A DNA stretch of 55,336 bases from Pseudomonadota bacterium (GCA_018819135.1 JAHJQK010000034.1:1-55336); one strand, 5' to 3'; positions 1 through 8,018 are shown, counted from the first letter of the stretch. A program made the numbers and translations. The notes: generated by a model from the letters alone, not told the origin.

Positions 1-1
1 G

Positions 2-133
2 GTGAACCGAATAGCCGGGTTTTACGCGAATCCGACTCCCGGAACCCCAGTAAGGGAGGTCATCAAGCATATACCGCGGGCACTGGAGCAGATCCTTCAA
101 GAAATGCAGGGGATAAAAAATGAGCGGCGTTGA
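2..133 (+). CDS. C-terminal end of an unidentified protein (partial)
   Basis: An open frame enters from the left edge and stops at TGA 131-133, giving 43 residues that contain GFYANPTPGTPVREVIKH and a short amphipathic C-terminal helix. I do not recognise the family from this tail. It lies 127 bases upstream of the double-cubane protein gene on the same strand, so it could belong to the same functional group, but the gap makes a shared transcript uncertain. Confidence 0.5.
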   Translation: MNRIAGFYANPTPGTPVREVIKHIPRALEQILQEMQGIKNERR

Positions 134-260
134 TTCACCGGGAGGAAAATGGATTTAGTCATAAATGACGTGTATCTCTGCGTCTGACTTACCATGGGTT
201 AGATGAATAATTCAATAATTATCGCTGGAGTGAGGTTCATCAAATAAAAAGGAGGATGAT

Positions 261-1529
261 ATGGCGGATTACACTGAAATGTGGCGCAATTTGGGTTTGA
301 ATCTGGAAAATCATGCGGGCCTTCTGGCGGTTCTTGGGGAGGGATATAAGAACATTTATCTCTCCCAGAAAGGACGGCCTAAAGGGATGGAGTATTTTGA
401 CTTCGTTATCTCCGAAGTTCACGGGCTCAGAATCAAAGAAATTGCGGATGCGAAAAAAGCCGGTAGAAAAGTAGTAGGTACATTTTGCGTCTATGTGCCC
501 GAAGAAATTGTTCTGGCGGCTGATGGGGTTTGCATCGGACTTTGTGCCGGAGCCGAAGTGGGAAGCGATGAGGCAGAAAAGTTCATACCCCGCAACACCT
601 GCGCTCTGATCAAAGCTTTCATGGGGTTCAAGCTTGCGGGCCTTTGTCCCTATGTGGAATTAACGGATCTGATCGTGGGTGAAACTACTTGCGACGGCAA
701 GAAAAAAGCCTATGAGATCTTCCAGAACATCACGGGTAGGGTTTATGTGATGGAAATTCCCAACATGAAGAATGAGGAGAGCAAAAAGCTTTGGCAGAGC
801 GAGGTTGTAAGATTCAAAGAAACCGTGGAGGCGATCACGGGGAAAACGATCACTGTTGAGAACCTCAAAAAAGGGGCATCGCTGGTGAATGCGAAGCGCC
901 GAGCCCTTCAGCGGCTGAGCGGACTCAGAGCCTCTGATCCTGCTCCAATTTCGGGTCTCGATGCCTTGCTGATTAATCAGGTATCCTTTTATGACGATCC
1001 CGTGAGGTTTACCCAGATGACGAACAAACTTTGCGATGAACTGGAAGAACGGGTAAAACAAGGGATCGGTGTCGCTCCTAAGGGAGCTCGTCGCGTGCTC
1101 GTATCCGGCTCCCCGATGGCGATCCCCAATTGGAAACTTCACTCTATAATTGAGGGGAGCGGCGCTGTAGTCGTCGGGGAGGAATCATGTGTTGGGGAGA
1201 GAAATTTCAGGGACCTATTGGATGAAAGCTTTTCCACGGTGGATGAGGCCCTGCAGAAGATGGCCGACCGCTATTTGCAGATTGACTGCGCCTGCTTTAC
1301 TCCGAACGACGAGCGGCTCGGAAACATCAAATCCATGACCGAGAAGCTGCACGCGAACGGCGTCATCCATTATGCCCTGCAGTTCTGCACGCCCTACATG
1401 ATGGAAGCCTACAAGGTGGAGAAGGCCCTTGGTTCGATTCCTTTCATGCGTATGGAAACGGATTACAGTATGGAAGATGTAGGACAATTGAAAACTCGGG
1501 TCGAAGCCTTTTTGGAAATGCTCAAATGA
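261..1529 (+). CDS. Double-cubane cluster protein / 2-hydroxyacyl-CoA dehydratase subunit D-like (YjiM type)
   Basis: A 422-residue protein of the HgdB/BcrC/HadBC family, which carries Fe-S clusters and uses low-potential electrons for difficult reductions. Cysteines lie in the usual places: one at residue 76, a GVCIGLC cluster around 92-96, then NTC, GLCPY and TTC in the next 50 residues. The start follows GGAGG (AAAGGAGGATGAT). The stop overlaps the start of the activase gene by four bases, the usual two-gene operon of double-cubane cluster proteins (E. coli YjiM/YjiL; Carboxydothermus DCCP). No second dehydratase subunit is present here, which favours the stand-alone double-cubane type over a true hydroxyacyl-CoA dehydratase. 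The substrate is unknown. Confidence 0.85.
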   Translation: MADYTEMWRNLGLNLENHAGLLAVLGEGYKNIYLSQKGRPKGMEYFDFVISEVHGLRIKEIADAKKAGRKVVGTFCVYVPEEIVLAADGVCIGLCAGAEVGSDEAEKFIPRNTCALIKAFMGFKLAGLCPYVELTDLIVGETTCDGKKKAYEIFQNITGRVYVMEIPNMKNEESKKLWQSEVVRFKETVEAITGKTITVENLKKGASLVNAKRRALQRLSGLRASDPAPISGLDALLINQVSFYDDPVRFTQMTNKLCDELEERVKQGIGVAPKGARRVLVSGSPMAIPNWKLHSIIEGSGAVVVGEESCVGERNFRDLLDESFSTVDEALQKMADRYLQIDCACFTPNDERLGNIKSMTEKLHANGVIHYALQFCTPYMMEAYKVEKALGSIPFMRMETDYSMEDVGQLKTRVEAFLEMLK

Positions 1530-2278
1530 AAGCTTTAGGAATCGACATCGGCTCACGGTATATCAAGGGAGCCCTGATAGACAAGGGGGAATGGATTGAC
1601 TACAAAAAGTCGGGGACTACTTTCAACCCCTTGGAAAAATGCAACGAAATGTTAAGAGAGATGCCGGCCGACCGAGTCGTCGCCACCGGTTATGGCCGAC
1701 ATCTCCTCGAGGTACATGGCAATATCAAGACCATTACGGAAATCAAAGCCTTTGCCAGGGGATCCCGAGCCTTCTTCTCCAAATGCTATACGATCATCGA
1801 TATCGGCGGGCAGGATACGAAGGTCATCGCTCTCAATGAGGCGGGAAATGTCTGGAAATTTGAGATGAACGATCGATGTGCGGCGGGCACAGGAAAGTTT
1901 ATGGAGATCATGGCCAAAAATCTTGGCTATTCCCTTGAGGAATTTGGTTCATACGCTCTTACCGCCCATCAAGAGATTCAGTTGAGCAGTATGTGCACCG
2001 TCTTTGCCGAATCGGAAGTGGTTTCTTTAACGGCCAAAGGAGTGGCCAGAGAGGAAATCGCCATGGCCATCCACCGGGCCATCATCAACCGGGTCGCATC
2101 GATGGCCAAACGGTTTTCCCTCCAGGACGAAGTCGTCTTTGCGGGGGGATGCGCTTATAACCCGTGTTTAAAAATGTTACTTGAACAAAACCTGAAAAGA
2201 AATATTTGTGTGGCTTCTGCTCCGGAGATGACCGGGGCAATTGGGGCAGCCCTTTTTGCCGAAGATGACGGAATGTGA
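1526..2278 (+). CDS. ATP-dependent activase of the double-cubane protein (HgdC/BcrA/YjiL family)
   Basis: A 250-residue ASKHA-fold ATPase. It starts with the phosphate loop GIDIGSRYIKG and later shows DIGGQDTK and GGCAYN. Two cysteines, C118 in RCAAGTGKF and C157 in SMCTVFAES, are the expected ligands of the [4Fe-4S] cluster shared across the homodimer. Members of this family use ATP hydrolysis to inject an electron into the partner protein. It overlaps the preceding gene by four bases (ATGA), so the two are translationally coupled. Length is normal for the family (about 250-270). Confidence 0.9.
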   Translation: MKALGIDIGSRYIKGALIDKGEWIDYKKSGTTFNPLEKCNEMLREMPADRVVATGYGRHLLEVHGNIKTITEIKAFARGSRAFFSKCYTIIDIGGQDTKVIALNEAGNVWKFEMNDRCAAGTGKFMEIMAKNLGYSLEEFGSYALTAHQEIQLSSMCTVFAESEVVSLTAKGVAREEIAMAIHRAIINRVASMAKRFSLQDEVVFAGGCAYNPCLKMLLEQNLKRNICVASAPEMTGAIGAALFAEDDGM

Positions 2279-2366
2279 CTTGGATTAAGAGAGAGAGGCC
2301 AATACCTCTAAGCGGCACCTAAAATATTGGAAACCTAAGAAGGAATGCAGAGGAGAAGGAGCATAC

Positions 2367-2972
2367 ATGGAGAAGAAGATTGATTGCCGTGGGTTGGCAT
2401 GCCCGCAGCCCGTATTAGAGACCAAAAAAACCTTGGAAGATGCAGAAGAACTCTTTGTGCTTCTGGATAATCCAAGCTCGAAAGACAATGTAAGACGGTT
2501 CGCTGAAAGTCAAGGGCATCAAGTCAGCATTACGGAAGAAAAAGGCGTTTTTGAGCTGAAGATTAAGAAACAAAAGGGGAGCGAAAAATCGGCCTTCGAA
2601 CCCAAAATATCAAAAGCCCTACAATCCCCATCTTCTTCGGAGTTAGTGGTGTTCATTGATACCGATTCGATGGGGAGAGGATCGGAAGAATTGGGTAAGA
2701 TTTTGATGCGTTCTTTTCTACAGACTCTGGAGCAGTCAGATATCCAGCCCAAGAAAATCATTCTCATGAACAGTGGGGTAAATTTGGCTTGCCAGGGGTC
2801 TGAGGCTCTTGAAGATCTCCAGGAGTTGGCTTCAAAGGGGGCGGAAATTCTCGCTTGCGGCACTTGTTTGGATTTTTTTGGAATCAAAAAGAATCTAATG
2901 GCTGGAAAAGTCTCGAACATGTATGAAATATTAAACTCGCTCGCACAGGCGGGTAAGGTTCTCAAAACATAG
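2367..2972 (+). CDS. yedF: YedF, selenium-metabolism sulfurtransferase-like protein
   Basis: A 201-residue two-domain protein. Residues 1-75 are a TusA-like (SirA) domain with the signature DCRGLACPQPV, in which C12 is the expected persulfide/selenide carrier. Residues about 95-200 are a DsrE-like domain (VVFIDTDSMGRG, then ILACGTCLDFFG). This architecture is the YedF family and is widespread among selenium-using bacteria. The gene sits immediately upstream of the UCA tRNA and selB, which supports a role in supplying or channelling selenium. The start is preceded by GGAGAAGGAG. Confidence 0.88.
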   Translation: MEKKIDCRGLACPQPVLETKKTLEDAEELFVLLDNPSSKDNVRRFAESQGHQVSITEEKGVFELKIKKQKGSEKSAFEPKISKALQSPSSSELVVFIDTDSMGRGSEELGKILMRSFLQTLEQSDIQPKKIILMNSGVNLACQGSEALEDLQELASKGAEILACGTCLDFFGIKKNLMAGKVSNMYEILNSLAQAGKVLKT

Positions 2973-3118
2973 AAAGCCGTCAAATCCGCAAGACCAGGAT
3001 CATTCCTCTGGGCTTGGGGGAGAAAATTGGGCAAAGCTATCATTATTGGAGCTTCTTGGTCTTCTGCCACGTTCTTCGAGAAAAATTCGAAAGAGTCACT
3101 GTTCCAAGAAAAGTATAA

Positions 3119-3210
3119 AGGGGCAATGGTGCTGGGCACCCCGCGGACTTCAAATCCGTTGGCCTCGTCTAACTAACGAGGAGGAGGTTCGATTCCCCTT
3201 GCCCCTTCCA
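3119..3210 (+). tRNA. selC: Selenocysteine-type tRNA with UCA anticodon and cysteine discriminator U73
   Basis: Folded by eye. The acceptor stem is 8 bp (3119-3126 with 3199-3206). The D arm is compact (GGTGC/GCACC with a three-base loop). The anticodon loop CTTCAAA (3148-3154) carries TCA, so it reads UGA. The variable arm is long (CCTCGT/ACGAGG, 3163-3181). The T loop is TTCGATT, with a T stem of 4 bp plus one bulged A at 3185. The base before the encoded CCA (3208-3210) is T3207. Bacterial tRNA-Sec normally has G73 and a 6-bp D stem, while U73 is the main tRNA-Cys discriminator. Its place directly before selB is typical of selC. I am sure it is a UGA-reading tRNA; its amino acid (Ser then Sec, or Cys) is open. 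Confidence 0.87.
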
Positions 3211-3257
3211 TCTTTTTAAAGACTAACAGGTCCTCCCAATTTTCCCAGAGAGCCCAA

Positions 3258-5192
3258 ATGGCGAGGGCGATTGGCTGTAAAATGGAGAGACACGTCACCA
3301 TAGGAATCACAGGCCACGTTGACCACGGAAAGACGACCCTCGTTCGCGCCCTAACCGGGATCGACACCGATCGGATGAAGGAAGAAAAGATTCGCGGCCT
3401 TTCCATAGAATTCGGGATCGCTCCGATGACGCTCCCTTCTGGCGTAACCATCAGCCTGGTTGATGTTCCCGGTCACACAGACTTTATGAAGAACACCATC
3501 AGGGGATTAAGCGCTGTCGATTCGGCCATCCTTGTCGTATCGGCCAATGATGGGGTCATGCCTCAAACACGTGAACATTTTGAGATTCTGCGCTTTCTCG
3601 GTATCGAAACAGGATTCATCGTATTAAGCAAAGCTGACCTTGTTGATCGGGAAACCTTGGAGCTCGCTACCCTCGAAGTTTATGATTTCGTCAGTGGTTC
3701 TTTTCTCGAAAAAAGTCCTGTTATTCCTTTTTACGGGATAAATATGAGAGGGCGAGACGAGATTATTGCCGCCATCGAAACCCTTGTTTCAACCACGAGG
3801 CGACGAAAAGACAGCCACCGCCCTTTTCGATTGTTCATTGACCAAATCCGAAATTTTCAAGGGCTTGGCGCGGTGGTCAGCGGGACCATTCTTTCGGGCA
3901 GACTTCACCGGGGGGACCAACTGGAGATCCTTCCTTCCGGGCAGATGGCGAGGGCTCGTTCCCTGGAAACACACCACTCCGAAATAGAGGCCGCGATAGC
4001 GGGGGCGCGAGTTGGTATTAATTTGCAGGGAATTTCCCTAAAGGATATATCCCGTGGTATGGTGCTGGCCGAACCGGGTTCCATCCGGGCAGTACGGTAT
4101 TTAAATGTTGAGTTCTTCCTTTCTGGGCGTGGACGGCAATCCGTCAAAACCGGCCAACGGGTCAAAACATATCTTGGCACCACTTTGATAGGCGCATTCC
4201 TCGTGATTATAGGCGGAGATGAGATCTGCCCTGGCGATACCGGATTTGCGCAGTTACGGCTGATGGATCGAATCGGGGCAGTTGCCGGAGACCCGTTTGT
4301 CGTGACCCCGATGGACTCTACATCAGTCATCGGTGGAGGAAAGGTTCTGGAGACTACGCCCATAAAATACCGCCGGGCATGGGCACCACGGGTCCTCCCT
4401 CTCTTGAAAGCTCTTCAGTCAAGAGAGATCCGGCAGATCGTGAGGGCCGTAATAACCGCTTATCCTGAAAAATTGATAACCGCCAAAGAACTCAACCATT
4501 CAACAGGGATTGAATGGGAGCAATTTGAAAAGGTTCTAAAAAATGAGGCTTCGGAAGGATTTCTCCTGCGAATCGATGACCAGAAATATATATCTGCTCA
4601 TATTTTCCGAAACATCAAGAGTGAGATCCTTTTGCTTGTCGAAAGGATCCTCCAGGAAAATACGGTAATGAATAGAGTAAGTATGGCATCGGTCAAAACA
4701 TTGTTGCCAAGAGAGATTGAAACCTGCGCCATGGATCTCCTTCTTAAGGATCTGATCCGAGAAGGGAAGCTAATGGCCGTTAATGGAGGCATCACCATTC
4801 CATCCCTTTTCCAGGAGCGAGTATCCGCGCGCGGTCATGTCATGGAGCAAGTCCTTTCCACGGTAGAAGGATCCGGAATCATTCCCGTTAGCGTGGCGAC
4901 AGTTTGGCGGAGCCATCAAGATCAAGAGAAAGAGGAAGTTAAGAAAGTCTTGGAGCAACTTCTTTCACAGGGGAAGATTGTAAAGTTAAGCAATGATCGT
5001 TACCTTTCCTGCAATGGATTGGAAGAGATAAAAAACAGGGTAAGCAAATGGGTGAAATCGCATGGAAATATAAAAGTGAACGAGTGTAACGAGGCTCTGG
5101 GAATCTCGCGCAATGTTGGGATTTTAATATTGGAATATCTCGATAGCGTAGGTTTCACTCTACGCCACGGGAATGAGAGGTTTCTGAAATAA
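3258..5192 (+). CDS. selB: Selenocysteine-specific elongation factor SelB
   Basis: A 644-residue GTPase that brings Sec-tRNA to UGA codons marked by a SECIS hairpin. G1 is GHVDHGKT at residues 19-26, followed by DVPGH (G3) and the switch-I element RGLSIEFG. Three EF-Tu-like domains are followed by a roughly 270-residue C-terminal winged-helix region that binds SECIS RNA. The length is normal for the family. An in-frame ATG at 3282 (MERHVTIG) fits family starts better and may be the true start. The gene begins about 50 bases after the UCA tRNA and is followed after one base by cysS, so selB, cysS and probably selD form one transcript. Confidence 0.95.
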   Translation: MARAIGCKMERHVTIGITGHVDHGKTTLVRALTGIDTDRMKEEKIRGLSIEFGIAPMTLPSGVTISLVDVPGHTDFMKNTIRGLSAVDSAILVVSANDGVMPQTREHFEILRFLGIETGFIVLSKADLVDRETLELATLEVYDFVSGSFLEKSPVIPFYGINMRGRDEIIAAIETLVSTTRRRKDSHRPFRLFIDQIRNFQGLGAVVSGTILSGRLHRGDQLEILPSGQMARARSLETHHSEIEAAIAGARVGINLQGISLKDISRGMVLAEPGSIRAVRYLNVEFFLSGRGRQSVKTGQRVKTYLGTTLIGAFLVIIGGDEICPGDTGFAQLRLMDRIGAVAGDPFVVTPMDSTSVIGGGKVLETTPIKYRRAWAPRVLPLLKALQSREIRQIVRAVITAYPEKLITAKELNHSTGIEWEQFEKVLKNEASEGFLLRIDDQKYISAHIFRNIKSEILLLVERILQENTVMNRVSMASVKTLLPREIETCAMDLLLKDLIREGKLMAVNGGITIPSLFQERVSARGHVMEQVLSTVEGSGIIPVSVATVWRSHQDQEKEEVKKVLEQLLSQGKIVKLSNDRYLSCNGLEEIKNRVSKWVKSHGNIKVNECNEALGISRNVGILILEYLDSVGFTLRHGNERFLK

Positions 5193-5193
5193 T

Positions 5194-6504
5194 ATGGGTA
5201 TGTCAATCCGCCTTCACAATACTCTTATGGGAAAGCTGGAACCCTTTGTTCCCCTCAGACCAGCCCGCGTCGGGATATATGTATGCGGCCCTACGGTTTA
5301 CAACCATGCCCACATCGGACACGCTCGGTCGGCTGTTTTTTTCGACGTCATGGCACGGTACTTTAAATTTAGGGGATTTTCCACAACCTATGTGAGAAAC
5401 TTTACCGACATCGATGACAAGATCATCGAACGGTCGCGAAGTTTAGGCTTAAGCCCCGGTGAGCTGGCAGAAAAGTATATTATCTCCTATCGAGAAGATA
5501 TGAAATTACTTGGCGTCCTGCCTCCGGATTTCGAGCCGAGGGTTACGGAGTATTTTGATACAATCCGCTCTATGCTTGCTGAACTCATTAAGGGAGGGTA
5601 CGCCTATATTTCAGACGGCAACATTTGGTACCGGGTTCGTACGCAGGCTGATTACGGTTGTTTGGTCGGCAGCCCTTTGGGCGAGAATGTTACAGCAGGT
5701 TTCAGAATTCCAATTCAGAAATACAAGGAAAATAATCGGGATTTCGTAATTTGGAAAAGAACAGATGACGACACCCCCGCATGGGAGAGTCCCTGGGGGA
5801 GAGGAAGGCCCGGATGGCACATCCAGTGTGTCGCCATGAGCCATAGCCTCCTTGGGTCGATGTTCGACATACACGGCGGTGGGCAGGACTTGATCTTCCC
5901 TCATCATGAAAACGAAAGGGTCATATCGAAGAGCCTTTCGGGTCTTGACCTTGCAAAGTATTGGCTTCACCACGGGCTTGTTACCATCAATGGAAGGAAA
6001 CTCTCCAAATCCTCGGGTCCTCCAGCACGGATCCGCGATATATGCCTTCGGTATCATCCCGAGGCAATCCGGCTTTTTCTTCTTTCCACCCATTATCGAC
6101 GACCGATCGATGTAACCGAGCGCAGATTGTCTGAGGCCGCTTCGGCTCTTGACCGATTCTATGGATTCTTTCAACGCCTCGAAGGCCGCGTCGATTTGAA
6201 GAACCTGGGATCGGGGAATATGGATTCCTATCCCGGGCAATTCGTTCAAGAAATTGATAATGACTTCAACATCCCCGGAAGCCTGGCTATCCTCTTTACA
6301 TCTTTGCGCAGATTCAATAGCCTTATGGATCGGAATGGGGGGTATGAAGGGCTGACGGATGTTGATAAGGAAGGGATTCGTAATTTATTTTCTATATGCA
6401 GAAACCTTCTTGGTATTCTCGCAGATTCGCCCGACCAATATCTCAGGAAAAGAAATGGTTATTCAAAATCCAACGATTTTCCACGCGTTGATTTGGAAAA
6501 GTGA
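5194..6504 (+). CDS. cysS: Cysteinyl-tRNA synthetase lacking the C-terminal anticodon-binding extension
   Basis: A 436-residue class I synthetase. HIGH is at residues 40-43 and KLSKS at about 269-273. The zinc ligands are C31, C212, H237 and E241, so the catalytic site looks intact. The helical bundle runs to about residue 418 (GILADSPDQYL). In standard CysRS (about 460 residues) this is followed by a roughly 45-residue domain ending in AD-IRD-L-GI-LED-GT-W, which contacts the anticodon. Here that block is missing and replaced by about 18 unrelated residues. The gene is fused into the sel operon, one base after selB. The inference is a specialised enzyme for Sec-shaped tRNAs whose anticodon need not be GCA. 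An alternative start is ATG 5200. Confidence 0.93.
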   Translation: MGMSIRLHNTLMGKLEPFVPLRPARVGIYVCGPTVYNHAHIGHARSAVFFDVMARYFKFRGFSTTYVRNFTDIDDKIIERSRSLGLSPGELAEKYIISYREDMKLLGVLPPDFEPRVTEYFDTIRSMLAELIKGGYAYISDGNIWYRVRTQADYGCLVGSPLGENVTAGFRIPIQKYKENNRDFVIWKRTDDDTPAWESPWGRGRPGWHIQCVAMSHSLLGSMFDIHGGGQDLIFPHHENERVISKSLSGLDLAKYWLHHGLVTINGRKLSKSSGPPARIRDICLRYHPEAIRLFLLSTHYRRPIDVTERRLSEAASALDRFYGFFQRLEGRVDLKNLGSGNMDSYPGQFVQEIDNDFNIPGSLAILFTSLRRFNSLMDRNGGYEGLTDVDKEGIRNLFSICRNLLGILADSPDQYLRKRNGYSKSNDFPRVDLEK

Positions 6505-6539
6505 AAGGGAAAATATCATCGCTCCCGAGGAAATAATAC

Positions 6540-7589
6540 ATGGATGAGCTTAAGATTTTTCGTTTGACGGAAACGGTGCGGGGGGCCGGGTGAGCGTCCA
6601 AGATACCTCCAGGGGACCTGGAGAAGGCCTTATGTGGATTGGAAATTCCCACTGATTCAAACCTCATTGTAGGTTTGGAACGGGCCGACGATGCCGGAGT
6701 TTATAAAATCTCGGAAGATCTTGCCCTCGTGCAGACCGTGGATTTCTTTACTCCGGTCGTTGATGATCCTTATTGGTTTGGCCAGATCGCGGCGGCCAAC
6801 GCCCTGAGCGATATCTATGCAATGGGCGGCGTGCCCAAAACGGCCATGAATTTGGTCGCCTTCCCTCTCAAGGAAATGGATTTATCGGTCTTGCGGCGGA
6901 TTCTTGAGGGCGGCTTAGAAAAAATGAAAGAGGCTGGGGTTGTTCTTGTTGGTGGCCACAGCGTGGAAGATAAAGAGCTTAAATATGGCTTGGCCGTTAC
7001 CGGATTCATAGATCCAGAACGAGTTCTCACCAAGAGAAATTTAATTGTAGGGGATCGCTTGATCCTGACCAAACCCCTGGGCACTGGCATTATCAACACG
7101 GCAATCAAAGGAGGACTCGCCACGGGGCAAATCGTAGATTCCGTCACCCGACTCATGGCAACCCTGAACCGGGAAGCGGCAGAGATCATGAAAGATTATC
7201 CCGTTCACGCCTGCACCGATATTACAGGGTTTGGACTACTGGGTCATATGGCCGAGATGGTTTCGGATTCAATCGCCGGTCTGGAGGTTCTATCTGACAG
7301 TATTCCAATAATTCCAGAATCTTTTGAATTCGCCCAGATGGGGTTGGTTCCTGGAGGAGCCCACAAAAACAGGGAATTTCGCGAGGGGGGCGTTGATTTT
7401 TCTCCTTCCCTGGATAGCGTTTTCAGAGACATTCTCTTTGACCCGCAGACATCCGGTGGACTCCTAATCTGCGTGGCAAAAGAAGCTGCAGAGGACCTTC
7501 TCAGGCTATTAAAAGAAAAAGTGTCTGACCGGGTAGCCCTGATCGGAAAGGTTGTGGCGGAACCCAAGGGGAGGATTTGGGTTCACTAA
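6540..7589 (+). CDS. selD: Selenophosphate synthetase SelD, with in-frame UGA at codon 18
   Basis: The reading frame starts at ATG 6540, runs through TGA at 6591-6593, and ends at 7589 (349 residues). The N-terminus reads TVRGAG-U-ASKIPPGDLEKA, matching the SelD catalytic motif, where position 18 is Cys or Sec and K21 is the catalytic lysine (E. coli C17/K20). Starting downstream of the TGA would remove the active site. Later motifs are normal: DDAGVY, VDFFTPVVDD, GGHSVED, TDITGFGLLGH and DPQTSGGLL. SelD makes selenophosphate from selenide and ATP. A hairpin just after the TGA fits a bacterial SECIS. The UGA could also be read as Cys with activity retained, which matters because the local UCA tRNA carries U73. 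Confidence 0.93.
6591..6593 (+). other. Recoded UGA codon (Sec, or Cys) in selD
   Basis: TGA in frame at codon 18 of selD, exactly at the catalytic Cys/Sec position, with strong SelD homology on both sides. Confidence 0.9.
6607..6623 (+). promoter_or_regulatory. SECIS-like hairpin in selD
   Basis: A perfect 7-bp stem CTCCAGG/CCTGGAG closes a GGA loop. The loop starts 21 bases after the UGA, within the spacing known for bacterial SECIS elements, and it is G-rich as SelB binding requires. The hairpin lies inside the coding sequence, as in other bacteria. Confidence 0.75.
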
Positions 7590-7697
7590 AATGGTTCGGT
7601 GAGTTTCTGGGGGAAGTAAAATTAAAATTTTGGATAAATCTTGAAGATAAAATCAGTGTCAACAAATGCCAAATGATAAAGAACCCATTATCAACGA

Positions 7698-7793
7698 GGC
7701 TGGTTTAGGGAGCCGCTGCTCTCCGCGGTCTGCAAACCCGTTGAGGATACTGGACAAGTATCCTGGTCGGTTCGACTACGAACCCAGCCTCCA
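7698..7793 (+). tRNA. Sec-shaped tRNA with cysteine GCA anticodon and U73 (atypical, possibly degenerate)
   Basis: Folded by eye. The acceptor GGCTGGTT pairs with ACCCAGCC (7782-7789) over 8 positions with one T-C mismatch. The D stem is 6 bp (GGGAGC/GCTCTC, one G-U) with a four-base loop CGCT, a hallmark of tRNA-Sec. The anticodon loop CTGCAAA carries GCA (Cys). The variable arm is long, with a perfect 7-bp stem (AGGATAC/GTATCCT). The T loop is TTCGACT with only three good T-stem pairs. T7790 is the discriminator and CCA is encoded. The mismatches (acceptor 7, top of the anticodon stem, T stem 53-61) suggest a non-canonical or decaying tRNA. It lies 108 bases after selD and shares the CCGCGG...CCGTT anticodon-arm core with the tRNA at 3119, so the two are probably paralogues. 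Confidence 0.72.
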
Positions 7794-7997
7794 AAGCTGT
7801 CTATACTCATTAGGCTCCCTTTTTTAGTATACTGCAAATTTATTTCAATTTTGAAATATATTTCATTTCAACTATTTCATAATAGAAACCCTGCCCATAT
7901 TCTCTTTTATCGCTTCCGCAAGAATTATGATTTGCAAGTACTTTAAATCCTTTCCTTTTTGTATTTCAACCCCCAATGGCATGGCCTTTGCTAAAGA
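7794..7997 (+). other. AT-rich spacer after the tRNA, with a complementary trailer and T run
   Basis: No gene is seen. The trailer contains GGCTCCCT at 7813-7820, followed by a run of six T. This 8-mer is exactly complementary to AGGGAGCC at 7707-7714, inside the tRNA D arm. An alternative fold with terminator character is therefore possible. The rest is AT-rich without a clear signal. Confidence 0.45.
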
Positions 7998-8018
7998 ATG
8001 AGCAGAGGGTTTTATGAA

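Noticed and set aside
660..1142. Long open frame antisense to the double-cubane gene
   Set aside because: It lies entirely within a well-supported gene and has no recognisable domain; likewise other antisense frames such as 3905-4363, 5611-6249, 20478-21020, 50372-51082 and 52111-53052.
3258..3281. ATG 3258 as the certain selB start
   Set aside because: ATG 3282 matches family N-termini better, so the start is left open even though the longer frame is listed.
6502..6504. Read-through of the cysS TGA to recover the missing anticodon domain
   Set aside because: The next 16 codons show no resemblance to the CysRS C-terminus and another TGA follows; there is also no SECIS-like hairpin.
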